Of a stretch of DNA of 64,000 nucleotides, positions 25,420-32,912 are shown in pieces. Position numbers and translations under genes: made by a program. Origin of the DNA: Flavobacterium sp. 9AF (GTDB taxonomy: Bacteria; Bacteroidota; Bacteroidia; Flavobacteriales; Flavobacteriaceae). The stretch lies in contig NZ_LR733556.1 of NCBI RefSeq assembly GCF_902506265.1, forward strand, positions 1,793,971 to 1,857,970, given 5' to 3'. How positions within the stretch are numbered: position 1 is the first letter of the stretch; each line of letters starts with the position of its first letter. Below the pieces are notes generated by a model. The model was not told the origin of the DNA. It did no database searches and saw only the letters and a program-made list of their open reading frames with translations.

Positions 25420-26370
25420 CTAATAGATATATTTTGTTAGCATGTCAAACATTTCATTTGTCATGTTTTCTAAATTGTAATCGTTTTTCCAGCCCCAATC
25501 TTCTCTAGCTCTAGAATCGTCGATACTTTCTGGCCAACTGTCCGCAATTTTTTGTCTAAAATCGGGATCATAATCGATAGTAAATGTTGGATAATGTTTC
25601 TTAATTTCTTCAGCAATCTCTTTTGGAGTAAAGCTCATAGCTGCTAAATTATAGGAAGAGCGAATCTTTATTTGTTCGCTAGGTGCTTGCATAATACTAA
25701 TGGTGGCTTTAATAGCATCGTCCATATACATCATAGGCAAACCCGTATTCTCTGAAAGAAAACTAGTAAATTTTCCATCGGTAATGGCTTTGTGATAAAT
25801 ATCTACTGCATAATCAGTAGTTCCTCCTCCAGGTTCTGTACTCCAACTGATTAATCCAGGATAACGAATACTTCTTACATCTACACCATATTGTTTATTG
25901 TAGTATTCGCACCATCTTTCCCCTGTTTGTTTGGAAATACCATATACAGTTGTAGGTTCCATAATAGTATATTGTGGTGTGTTTTTAGAAGGAGTCGTAG
26001 GCCCAAAAACAGCAATACTAGAAGGCCAAAATATCTTCTGAATTTTTCCAGCTTTAGCTAAATTTAAAACATGGAATAACGAATTCATATTTAAATCCCA
26101 AGCAAAAGCAGGATTTTTTTCAGCTGTTGCAGATAGCAAAGCAGCCATCAAATACACATCTGTAATTTCATATTTTTCAATCAAATGCTCAATTTGATTG
26201 TAATCTAAAGCATTTACTACTTCAAACAAACCATTGTTTACCACATCATTTTCTAATTTTCTAATGTCTGATGCTACTACATTTTCTACTCCATAAGTAG
26301 CTCTTAATTTAGCGGTAAGTTCAGTGCCAATTTGTCCACAAGCACCAATGATTAAAATTTTTGTATCCAT
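25420..26370 (-). CDS. tdh: L-threonine 3-dehydrogenase, short-chain (epimerase-like) type
   Basis: The 316-aa protein is an extended short-chain dehydrogenase: NAD-binding ILIIGACGQIGTEL near the N-terminus, then DVYLMAALLSATAEKNP, FWPSSIAVFGP, the YGISK catalytic Tyr/Lys pair, and the loop YPGLISWSTEPGGGTTDYAVDIYHKA, typical of the UDP-galactose-epimerase-like threonine dehydrogenase of Flavobacterium and relatives. It oxidises L-threonine to 2-amino-3-ketobutyrate with NAD+, the first step to glycine and acetyl-CoA. Monocistronic, with a divergent lipoprotein gene 150 bp away. Confidence 0.9.
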   Translation of the reverse strand: MDTKILIIGACGQIGTELTAKLRATYGVENVVASDIRKLENDVVNNGLFEVVNALDYNQIEHLIEKYEITDVYLMAALLSATAEKNPAFAWDLNMNSLFHVLNLAKAGKIQKIFWPSSIAVFGPTTPSKNTPQYTIMEPTTVYGISKQTGERWCEYYNKQYGVDVRSIRYPGLISWSTEPGGGTTDYAVDIYHKAITDGKFTSFLSENTGLPMMYMDDAIKATISIMQAPSEQIKIRSSYNLAAMSFTPKEIAEEIKKHYPTFTIDYDPDFRQKIADSWPESIDDSRAREDWGWKNDYNLENMTNEMFDMLTKYIY

Positions 26371-26522
26371 GCTTTAAATGAAATTATGGACAAATATAAG
26401 GTTTTCGTAAGGATGAATTATTTAATTTATACAAATAATTTCAAAGGTTAAATGTTAAGAAAATAGCCAAATACATTTTAGTTTAAACAAACATTAGTAT
26501 TTTTGTTCTAATTATACTAAAG

Positions 26523-27140
26523 ATGAGATATACAGTTGTACTATTTATATTGGTTTTAAGCCTAATTTCTTGTAATGATTTTTCAGAACAAAATGAAGAG
26601 TCAATGAAATTAAATGAAAAGAAAGAAATTGTTTTTAAAAATATCTCTAAGAAATGGACTTTTACATTTCCTGAACCAAGAGCTGAAGTAAAAAAAACAC
26701 TTGAGGGATGGAATCAATGGGAACAATTTAAAAGAGAACTTCAAGAAAAACCTAAAACTTCTTTATTGGCTTTTCAATTAAAAGTAAAAAATGTTTCGAA
26801 AAGAGCTGACAGTCTTTGGTTAACCATTCCTTTAAAATTTGATATTCCTCAAGTAAGAAGTCGATTAGTCACTTTAAATACCAAAATTAAATCTTTAGAT
26901 ACTTTTATTCATTTAGAAGAAATTCCAGAAAAGAAAGTCCTAACACTTATTACAGAAATCAACGAAGAAATCAAAGGTGTTTATAATCAATGGGATGAAG
27001 TAATTATTAAACAAGCCATTCCAAAAGAAGTAGGTGAAGATGATATGATAAGAGCTTTAGACACTACTCGATTAGCTAATAAAAAATTTCAGGAAGAAAT
27101 AGAAAATGATAAGAAAGATCCTAACGAGGTCGAAGAATAA
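26523..27140 (+). CDS. Putative lipoprotein of unknown function
   Basis: The 205-aa protein begins with a lipoprotein signal (VVLFILVLSLISC, Cys at residue 17) followed by an acidic stretch. The body (WTFTFPEPRAEVKKTLEGWNQWEQFKREL, ADSLWLTIPLKFDIPQVRSRL) is helical and charged; I do not recognise the family. It precedes mfd by 24 bp on the same strand and may share its transcript. Confidence 0.78.
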   Translation: MRYTVVLFILVLSLISCNDFSEQNEESMKLNEKKEIVFKNISKKWTFTFPEPRAEVKKTLEGWNQWEQFKRELQEKPKTSLLAFQLKVKNVSKRADSLWLTIPLKFDIPQVRSRLVTLNTKIKSLDTFIHLEEIPEKKVLTLITEINEEIKGVYNQWDEVIIKQAIPKEVGEDDMIRALDTTRLANKKFQEEIENDKKDPNEVEE

Positions 27141-27164
27141 CAATAAATAAAACAAACAAACGTC

Positions 27165-30100
27165 TTGAAAGCTTCTGAAATAATCCAAAAGTATGAGAAA
27201 AGCACTACCATTTCTCAAATTTCTGAATCTATTGTGCATCGTAAAAAAATTCATGTTACAGGATTAATAGGGTCTTCCTTTTCTTTTGTAGTTGATGCTA
27301 TTTTTAAAAAAACGGAGTTACCTTTCTTATTGCTTTTTAATGATAAAGAAGAAGCTGCTTATTACTTGAATGATTTAGAACAATTAATCAACGATCAAGA
27401 TGTATTGTTTTACCCTGGTTCTTATCGAAGGCCTTATCAAATTGAAGAAACTGACAATGCGAATGTGCTTTTGCGTGCAGAGGTTTTAAATCGAATTAAT
27501 TCTAGAAAAAAACCAGCTATCATTGTATCTTATGTAGATGCTATCTTTGAAAAAGTAGTTACTCGCAGAGAATTAGAAAAAAACACTTTAAAATTAAATG
27601 TTGAAGACAAGGTTTCAATCGATTTTATTAATGAAACTCTGTTTGAATATAATTTTAAAAGAGTAGATTTTGTTACTGAACCTGGAGAATTTTCTGTTCG
27701 TGGAGGTATTGTAGATGTATTTTCCTTTTCTAACGACCATCCGTATCGAATTGAGTTTTTTGGTAATGAAGTAGATAGCATACGTAGTTTTGATGTAGAA
27801 ACACAACTTTCAGTTGAAAAACTAAAAAAGATTAGTATCATTCCAAATGTAGAAAACAAACTACTAGAAGAAAACAGAGAAAGTTTTTTAGATTACATTA
27901 ATGAAAAAACGGTTTTATTTATCCAAAATACGGAAGCTTTAGGACAGCAATTAAATAAATTATTTGATAAAGCGAATGAAGCTTTTGGAAAATTATCAAG
28001 TGATATTAAGCATGCTAAACCCGAAGAATTATTTGTTAATGAGAAACAATTTCTACACAAAGCTTTAGATTTTTCTGTTGTAGAATTGCAAAATCAACCT
28101 TTATTTAAATCGGACAAAAAGTTTGAATTTCATATACAACCTCAACCTTCGTTTAATAAACAATTCGATTTATTACTCCATAATTTAAGCGACAATCACG
28201 CTAATCATATTACGAATTATTTATTCTGCTCCAATGAAAATCAAGCGAACCGATTTCATGACATTTTTGAAGATATTGATTCCGAAAATCATGAAGTAAC
28301 TCGGAAGCAATATAAAACAGTTGTCTTTCCATTATACCAAGGCTTTATTGATGAGGAGCTACAAATTGCTTGTTATACCGATCATCAAATTTTTGAACGT
28401 TATCATAAGTTCAGCATCAAAAATGGCTATTCTAAAAAACAAACCATTACTTTAAAAGAATTAACCTCTTTATCTGTTGGTGATTATGTAACACATATTG
28501 ATCATGGGATTGGAAAGTTTGGTGGTTTACAAAAAATTGATGTTGATGGTAAAAAACAAGAAGCCATTAAACTGGTTTATGCAGATAACGACATTGTGTA
28601 TGTAAGTATTCATTCTTTACATAAAATTTCAAAATACAATGGAAAAGATGGTGCACCTCCTAAGATATACAAACTAGGAAGCAATGCTTGGAAAGCTTTA
28701 AAACAAAAAACAAAAGCCCGAGTAAAGCATATTGCTTTTAACTTAATCCAACTTTATGCTAAGAGAAGATTAGAAAAAGGATATGCTTATGCACCTGATA
28801 GTTATTTACAAAAAGAATTAGAAAGTTCGTTCATTTATGAAGACACTCCTGATCAGGTAAAGGCAACGCATGAGGTTAAAATGGACATGGAGAGCGACAA
28901 ACCTATGGATCGTTTAGTGTGTGGTGATGTAGGTTTTGGAAAAACCGAAGTGGCTATTCGTGCCGCTTTTAAAGCTGTAGATAACAGTAAACAAGTTGCA
29001 GTTTTAGTTCCTACCACCATTTTAGCCTATCAGCATTATCGTACTTTTTCAGAACGATTAAAAGATTTACCTGTAAAAGTAGGTTACTTGAACCGCTTTC
29101 GAACTGCGAAACAAAAATCGGATACTTTAAAACAGTTAGAAGAAGGTAGTTTAGATATTCTTATTGGCACCCACCAATTAGTTAATAAAAATGTGAAATT
29201 TAAAGATTTAGGTTTATTAATTATTGATGAAGAACAAAAGTTTGGTGTCAACGTAAAAGACAAATTAAAAACTATTTCTGAAACTGTTGATACTTTAACA
29301 TTGACCGCAACCCCTATTCCAAGAACATTACAGTTTTCTTTGATGGCAGCGAGAGATTTATCGGTAATTACGACACCACCGCCCAACAGATATCCAATTG
29401 AAACGCAAGTTATTTCTTTTAATGAAGAAATTTTAAGAGATGCTATTGCATACGAAATTGAGCGCGGTGGACAAGTCTTTTTTATTAATAATCGTATAGA
29501 AAACATTAAAGAAGTGGCTGGAATGATTCAGCGATTAGTTCCTGGAGCTAAAGTGGGCATTGGTCACGGTCAAATGGATGGAAAAAAGTTAGAAGAATTA
29601 ATGCTTGCTTTTATTGAAGGAGAATTTGATGTCCTTGTAGCTACTACTATTATTGAAAGCGGGTTAGATGTTCCTAATGCCAATACTATTTTTATTAATA
29701 ATGCCAATAATTTTGGTTTATCTGATTTACATCAAATGAGAGGACGAGTGGGAAGAAGCAATAAGAAAGCCTTTTGTTATTTTATTACACCTCCTTATTC
29801 GGCAATGACAGAAGACGCAAGAAAAAGGATACAAGCATTGGAACAATTTAGCGAATTAGGTAGCGGATTTAACATTGCTATGAAAGACCTTGAAATTAGA
29901 GGAGCAGGTGATTTACTAGGTGGGGAACAAAGTGGCTTTATTAACGAAATTGGTTTTGATACTTATCAAAAAATCATGAATGAAGCTATTGAAGAATTGA
30001 AAGAAAATGAATTTGCCGATTTATATCCTGAAGATAATGATGTAGAAACCAAAGAATATGTAAAAGACATTCAAATTGATACCGATTTTGAAATCCTTTT

Positions 30101-30521
30101 TCCAGACGAATACATCAATAACATTACAGAACGTTTGAATTTGTACAACGAATTGAGCTTAATAAAAGAAGAAGCTGGATTAGTGGTTTTTGAACAAAAA
30201 CTAATTGATCGTTTTGGCCCCTTACCAAAACCAGCCGTTGCTTTATTAAATAGTGTTCGTTTAAAATGGAAAGCTACTGCTTTAGGTATAGAAAAAATTG
30301 TAATTAAGCAAGGCAAGATGATTGGTTATTTTATAAGTGACCAACAAAGTAATTTTTACCAAAGCAATCGTTTTATGCGAATTGTACAATACGTACAACA
30401 ACATGGCAACATTTGTAGAATGAAAGAAAAACAAACGAAAAGTGGCTTGCGTTTATTATTGACATTTGATAATGTAAAAACGATCAATAAAGCGTTAGAA
30501 TATGTAAATGGTATAGTGTAA
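27165..30521 (+). CDS. mfd: Transcription-repair coupling factor Mfd
   Basis: The 1118-aa ATPase removes stalled RNA polymerase from damaged DNA and recruits UvrA. The N-terminal third is UvrB-like (ELPFLLLFNDKEEAAYY, YPGSYRRPYQIEETDNANVLLRAEVL, GEFSVRGGIVDVFSF). The RNAP-binding CarD-like domain follows (LSVGDYVTHIDHGIGKFGGL, about residue 440). The translocase has Walker A GDVGFGKTEVAIRAA (about 586), DEEQ (about 687), TATPIPRTL and MRGRVGRSNKKAF. The C-terminal TRCF domain is present. The start is taken as TTG because no ATG occurs in frame near the expected N-terminus. Length is close to the family norm. Confidence 0.97.
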   Translation: MKASEIIQKYEKSTTISQISESIVHRKKIHVTGLIGSSFSFVVDAIFKKTELPFLLLFNDKEEAAYYLNDLEQLINDQDVLFYPGSYRRPYQIEETDNANVLLRAEVLNRINSRKKPAIIVSYVDAIFEKVVTRRELEKNTLKLNVEDKVSIDFINETLFEYNFKRVDFVTEPGEFSVRGGIVDVFSFSNDHPYRIEFFGNEVDSIRSFDVETQLSVEKLKKISIIPNVENKLLEENRESFLDYINEKTVLFIQNTEALGQQLNKLFDKANEAFGKLSSDIKHAKPEELFVNEKQFLHKALDFSVVELQNQPLFKSDKKFEFHIQPQPSFNKQFDLLLHNLSDNHANHITNYLFCSNENQANRFHDIFEDIDSENHEVTRKQYKTVVFPLYQGFIDEELQIACYTDHQIFERYHKFSIKNGYSKKQTITLKELTSLSVGDYVTHIDHGIGKFGGLQKIDVDGKKQEAIKLVYADNDIVYVSIHSLHKISKYNGKDGAPPKIYKLGSNAWKALKQKTKARVKHIAFNLIQLYAKRRLEKGYAYAPDSYLQKELESSFIYEDTPDQVKATHEVKMDMESDKPMDRLVCGDVGFGKTEVAIRAAFKAVDNSKQVAVLVPTTILAYQHYRTFSERLKDLPVKVGYLNRFRTAKQKSDTLKQLEEGSLDILIGTHQLVNKNVKFKDLGLLIIDEEQKFGVNVKDKLKTISETVDTLTLTATPIPRTLQFSLMAARDLSVITTPPPNRYPIETQVISFNEEILRDAIAYEIERGGQVFFINNRIENIKEVAGMIQRLVPGAKVGIGHGQMDGKKLEELMLAFIEGEFDVLVATTIIESGLDVPNANTIFINNANNFGLSDLHQMRGRVGRSNKKAFCYFITPPYSAMTEDARKRIQALEQFSELGSGFNIAMKDLEIRGAGDLLGGEQSGFINEIGFDTYQKIMNEAIEELKENEFADLYPEDNDVETKEYVKDIQIDTDFEILFPDEYINNITERLNLYNELSLIKEEAGLVVFEQKLIDRFGPLPKPAVALLNSVRLKWKATALGIEKIVIKQGKMIGYFISDQQSNFYQSNRFMRIVQYVQQHGNICRMKEKQTKSGLRLLLTFDNVKTINKALEYVNGIV

Positions 30522-30527
30522 TTAATT

Positions 30528-31136
30528 TTACTTCAATTTAATTTCGATTAATTCACCATCTCTATCAATTTCTACAAATTCGTATTCTCTATTTTCAAGA
30601 GTATAATTGTAATAATACTTTTGATAAATAGGGCTCGAACCCATATATGCACCATAACCGTTATAATAATTTGTATTTCCTACTTGTTCATCATAACTAC
30701 CTACAGCAGTAAAATCAATAATGGTTTCCAAATAATACTTACCTGGTTTAAGATTGGTGAATTTAAATCTACCATAAGCATCTGTTTTTGCCTCTATTCT
30801 AAATTCAAAAGCCTCTTGAGACATAAATACAGTGGTGTTTTTATTTTCATACTTATTTCTAAGTCTATACCATTCATCAAAATAGCTGGTACAAGGAAAA
30901 AGCATCACTACGGTTCCCTCTCTTGCATAATGTTTTTCTCCTAAAAGAGGTTTAAAACCATACATGTTTTTTTGTTTGGTAAAAGCCACTCCTTCTATCG
31001 TACTTTTACCTTCTGCTAATAAATTGGTTGCTTGCTTTTTATCAAAAAATACTTGAGGAAAATAGATGGTTTTTCCTTTTTGAGCATAAGCTGAAAATAG
31101 AAATATAAAAACAAGTACTGTATATATTTTTTTCAT
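30528..31136 (-). CDS. Secreted protein with carboxypeptidase-regulatory-like domain
   Basis: The 202-aa protein has a signal peptide (IYTVLVFIFLFSAYA). The middle contains AKTDAYGRFKFTNLKPGKYYLETI, the pattern of SpaA/carboxypeptidase-regulatory-like beta-sandwich domains, followed by a Tyr-rich stretch and a charged C-terminus. Probably periplasmic or cell-surface; function unknown. It converges with mfd, 6 bp apart. Confidence 0.75.
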   Translation of the reverse strand: MKKIYTVLVFIFLFSAYAQKGKTIYFPQVFFDKKQATNLLAEGKSTIEGVAFTKQKNMYGFKPLLGEKHYAREGTVVMLFPCTSYFDEWYRLRNKYENKNTTVFMSQEAFEFRIEAKTDAYGRFKFTNLKPGKYYLETIIDFTAVGSYDEQVGNTNYYNGYGAYMGSSPIYQKYYYNYTLENREYEFVEIDRDGELIEIKLK

Positions 31137-31192
31137 AGCGCTAAGATTTTTTTACAAATATATTATTATTTTTGAGTATAATTTATTACAAA

Positions 31193-31972
31193 ATGAAAAC
31201 TAAATTATTTTTTACAATATTACTAATCAAATCTTTAGCAATTTATTCTCAAACAGATAATCCTTGTGGCTTTAAAGACGATTTGCAAATAGGGACCTGT
31301 AAAGATTTTTATGAAACAGGACAACTTCGGAGTGTTGCGAATTGGAAAGATGGAAAATTAGAAGGAGACTACACTTTTTATCATCCAAACGGCAAAATAC
31401 AAAGTAAAGGTTCTTACATTAAAAATGTTCAATCTGGAAAATGGTTTTTTTACACCGAAGATGGTTTCCCTGTAAGTGAAGAAAGCTATATTTATGACAA
31501 AGGTTTACGCATAAAAAACGGATTATTTCGTTTTTATAATAAACAAGGGATACTTATAGAAGAAACCCCTTATACAAAAGATGTTATAAACGGCTTAGGC
31601 AAATTGTATTTTGATAATGGCTTTTTAAAACAAGAAACTACCTATAAAAATGGAGAGATTGTTGGATTAACAAAACTCTACAAAGAAAAAATTAGGGACG
31701 TTTTAGATGGTATTGGAAAAATACAAAAAGGAGGAATTTTAGTAGGAGAATGGAAATATTTTCATGATGATGGAAAGACTATTGAAGTAATTGGCAGTTA
31801 TAACGAAAAAGGGGAACAAATAGATAAATGGCAATCATTTTATTCGAACGGAATTTTAAAAGCGGCATCTTTTTATGTAAATGGAAAACGAGAGGGAGAA
31901 AGAAAGCTTTATAAAGAAGATGGAAGCTTAGAAAAAACGGAGATATACAAAAACGGAACTTTAGTAAAATAA
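31193..31972 (+). CDS. Secreted MORN/YwqK-like repeat protein
   Basis: With the ATG at 31193 (preferred over TTG at 31172) the 259-aa protein starts with a signal peptide (LFFTILLIKSLAIYSQ) and contains repeated MORN-2 type units: YETGQLRSVANWKDGKLEGDY, YHPNGKIQSKGSY, YNKQGILIEET, YFDNGFLKQETTYKNGE, YSNGILKAASFYVNGKREG, YKEDGSLEKTEIYKNG. Such proteins are common in Bacteroidota and are often annotated YwqK-like; role unknown. Its stop overlaps the hairpin that terminates the last small RNA of the array, so this hairpin may end both transcripts. Confidence 0.8.
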   Translation: MKTKLFFTILLIKSLAIYSQTDNPCGFKDDLQIGTCKDFYETGQLRSVANWKDGKLEGDYTFYHPNGKIQSKGSYIKNVQSGKWFFYTEDGFPVSEESYIYDKGLRIKNGLFRFYNKQGILIEETPYTKDVINGLGKLYFDNGFLKQETTYKNGEIVGLTKLYKEKIRDVLDGIGKIQKGGILVGEWKYFHDDGKTIEVIGSYNEKGEQIDKWQSFYSNGILKAASFYVNGKREGERKLYKEDGSLEKTEIYKNGTLVK

Positions 31973-32040
31973 AAAAGCCTGAAGAGATACTTCAGACTTT
32001 TTACTTTTTTCTCGAGTAGAAAAAATTACTGCTATTAACC
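31973..32040 (-). ncRNA. Small RNA candidate, unit 1
   Basis: Box TATGTTTG at 32045-32052 (minus) puts the start near 32040. The RNA holds the invariant 14-nt segment, a TTTTTC/GAAAAA hairpin with loop TACTCGA, and a terminator AGTCTGAAG/CTTCAGGCT (one G-U pair) followed by TTTTTTATTT. About 68 nt. It ends at the stop codon of the opposite-strand MORN-like gene. Confidence 0.68.
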
Positions 32041-32125
32041 ATTACAAACATACGACTACATTTTGTTAAGTTGGATACAACTTTTCTGCCTTTCTTGTTA
32101 AAGTTTTATTTTTATAAAAAAACAT

Positions 32126-32196
32126 AAAAAAAACCCGAAGTTTTCACTTCGGGTTTAAACTTTTTCTCGAGTAGAAAAAAATTACTGCTATTAACC
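32126..32196 (-). ncRNA. Small RNA candidate, unit 2
   Basis: Box TATGTTTG at 32201-32208 (minus); start near 32196. Same first hairpin as unit 1. The terminator stem is 11 bp (AAACCCGAAGT/ACTTCGGGTTT, 32131-32156) followed by eight U. About 71 nt. Confidence 0.7.
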
Positions 32197-32285
32197 GAGA
32201 CAAACATACGACCACTTTTTGTTAAGTTGGATACAACTTATTTGCCTTTCTTGTTAAATTTTAAATGGATTTTGCTTTTTAGAAA

Positions 32286-32366
32286 TAAAAAAGGTCGGAA
32301 TGAGATGAAACCGACCTTTTAAATTTTACCCTTTCCTTTAATATGGAAATTTTACTGCTATTAACT
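32286..32366 (-). ncRNA. Small RNA candidate, unit 3 (variant type)
   Basis: Box TATCTTTG at 32372-32379 (minus); start near 32366. The first hairpin is TTTCC/GGAAA with an 8-nt loop instead of TTTTTC/GAAAAA. The terminator stem is AAAAGGTCGG/CCGACCTTTT (32289-32320). About 80 nt. It keeps the upstream AAGTTG-N4-CAACTT palindrome. Confidence 0.68.
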
Positions 32367-32452
32367 AACACCAAAGATACTGCAGTATTTTGTTAAGTTG
32401 GATACAACTTTTCTGCCTTTCTTGTTAAAGTTAAGCTTTTACTATTGAGCAT

Positions 32453-32534
32453 AAAAAAAGACCGAAAAATGAGAAATCGGTCTTTTAAATTTTTACCCTT
32501 TCCTTGTTATTGGAAAAAAATTACTGCTATTAAC
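32453..32534 (-). ncRNA. Small RNA candidate, unit 4 (variant type)
   Basis: Box TATATTTG at 32540-32547 (minus); start near 32534. First hairpin TTTCC/GGAAA with another loop. Terminator stem AAAAGACCGA/TCGGTCTTTT (32456-32486). About 82 nt. Upstream, the usual palindrome is replaced by a different inverted repeat, GGTAA-N5-TTACC (32571-32585), at the same place. Confidence 0.66.
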
Positions 32535-32619
32535 TAGTTCAAATATAAAAATATTAAATGTTAACTAGATGGTAAGTTTTTTACCTTTCTTGTTAAAGTT
32601 TTATTTTTATAAAAAACAT

Positions 32620-32687
32620 AAAAAAACCCGAAGAGACTCTTCGGGTTTAAACTTTTTCTCGAGTAGAAAAAATTACTGCTATTAACC
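32620..32687 (-). ncRNA. Small RNA candidate, unit 5
   Basis: Box TATGTTTG at 32692-32699 (minus); start near 32687. First hairpin TTTTTC/GAAAAA; terminator AAACCCGAAG/CTTCGGGTTT (32624-32648) followed by seven U. About 68 nt. The upstream palindrome has one arm base changed (GATACATCTT on the plus strand). Confidence 0.7.
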
Positions 32688-32771
32688 ATTACAAACATAC
32701 AACCACTTTTTGTTAAGTTGGATACATCTTTTCTGCCTTTCTTGTTAAAGTTTTGTTTTTATAAAAAACAT

Positions 32772-32840
32772 AAAAAAACCCGAAGTGAGAACTTCGGGTT
32801 GATAATTTTTCTCGAGTAGAAAAAATTACTGCTATTAACC
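32772..32840 (-). ncRNA. Small RNA candidate, unit 6
   Basis: Box TATGTTTG at 32845-32852 (minus); start near 32840. First hairpin as in unit 5; terminator AACCCGAAGT/ACTTCGGGTT (32777-32800, loop GAGA) followed by seven U. About 69 nt. It is the first unit after the EnvC-like gene; its upstream module starts directly at that gene's stop codon. Confidence 0.7.
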
Positions 32841-32912
32841 GTTACAAACATACGGCCACTTTTTGTTAAGTTGGATACAACTTTTCTGCCGATTTTGTTA
32901 AAGTTTTGTTTT

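Larger units (their letters stand above)
31971..32912 (-). repeat. Tandem array of six small-RNA-like units
   Basis: Six diverged units of about 140-167 bp follow each other: roughly 31971-32125, 32126-32285, 32286-32452, 32453-32619, 32620-32771 and 32772-32912. On the minus strand each unit reads: conserved upstream part (CTTTAACAAGAAAGGCAG, then AAGTTG-N4-CAACTT), TAnnTTTG box, the invariant GTTAATAGCAGTAA, a small hairpin, a terminator hairpin and a U run. Units 1, 2, 5 and 6 form one sequence type; units 3 and 4 another. There is no open frame. The 940-bp gap between the genes is fully occupied by these units. Confidence 0.85.

Noticed and set aside
31971..32912. CRISPR array
   Set aside because: Units are 140-167 bp with conserved parts of over 100 bp and terminator hairpins; there are no short identical repeats with unique spacers and no cas genes.
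31971..32912. Plus-strand transcription of the repeat units
   Set aside because: U runs after the hairpins and TAnnTTTG boxes are both oriented for the minus strand; on the plus strand most stems are followed by TTTAAAC-like sequence, a poor terminator.
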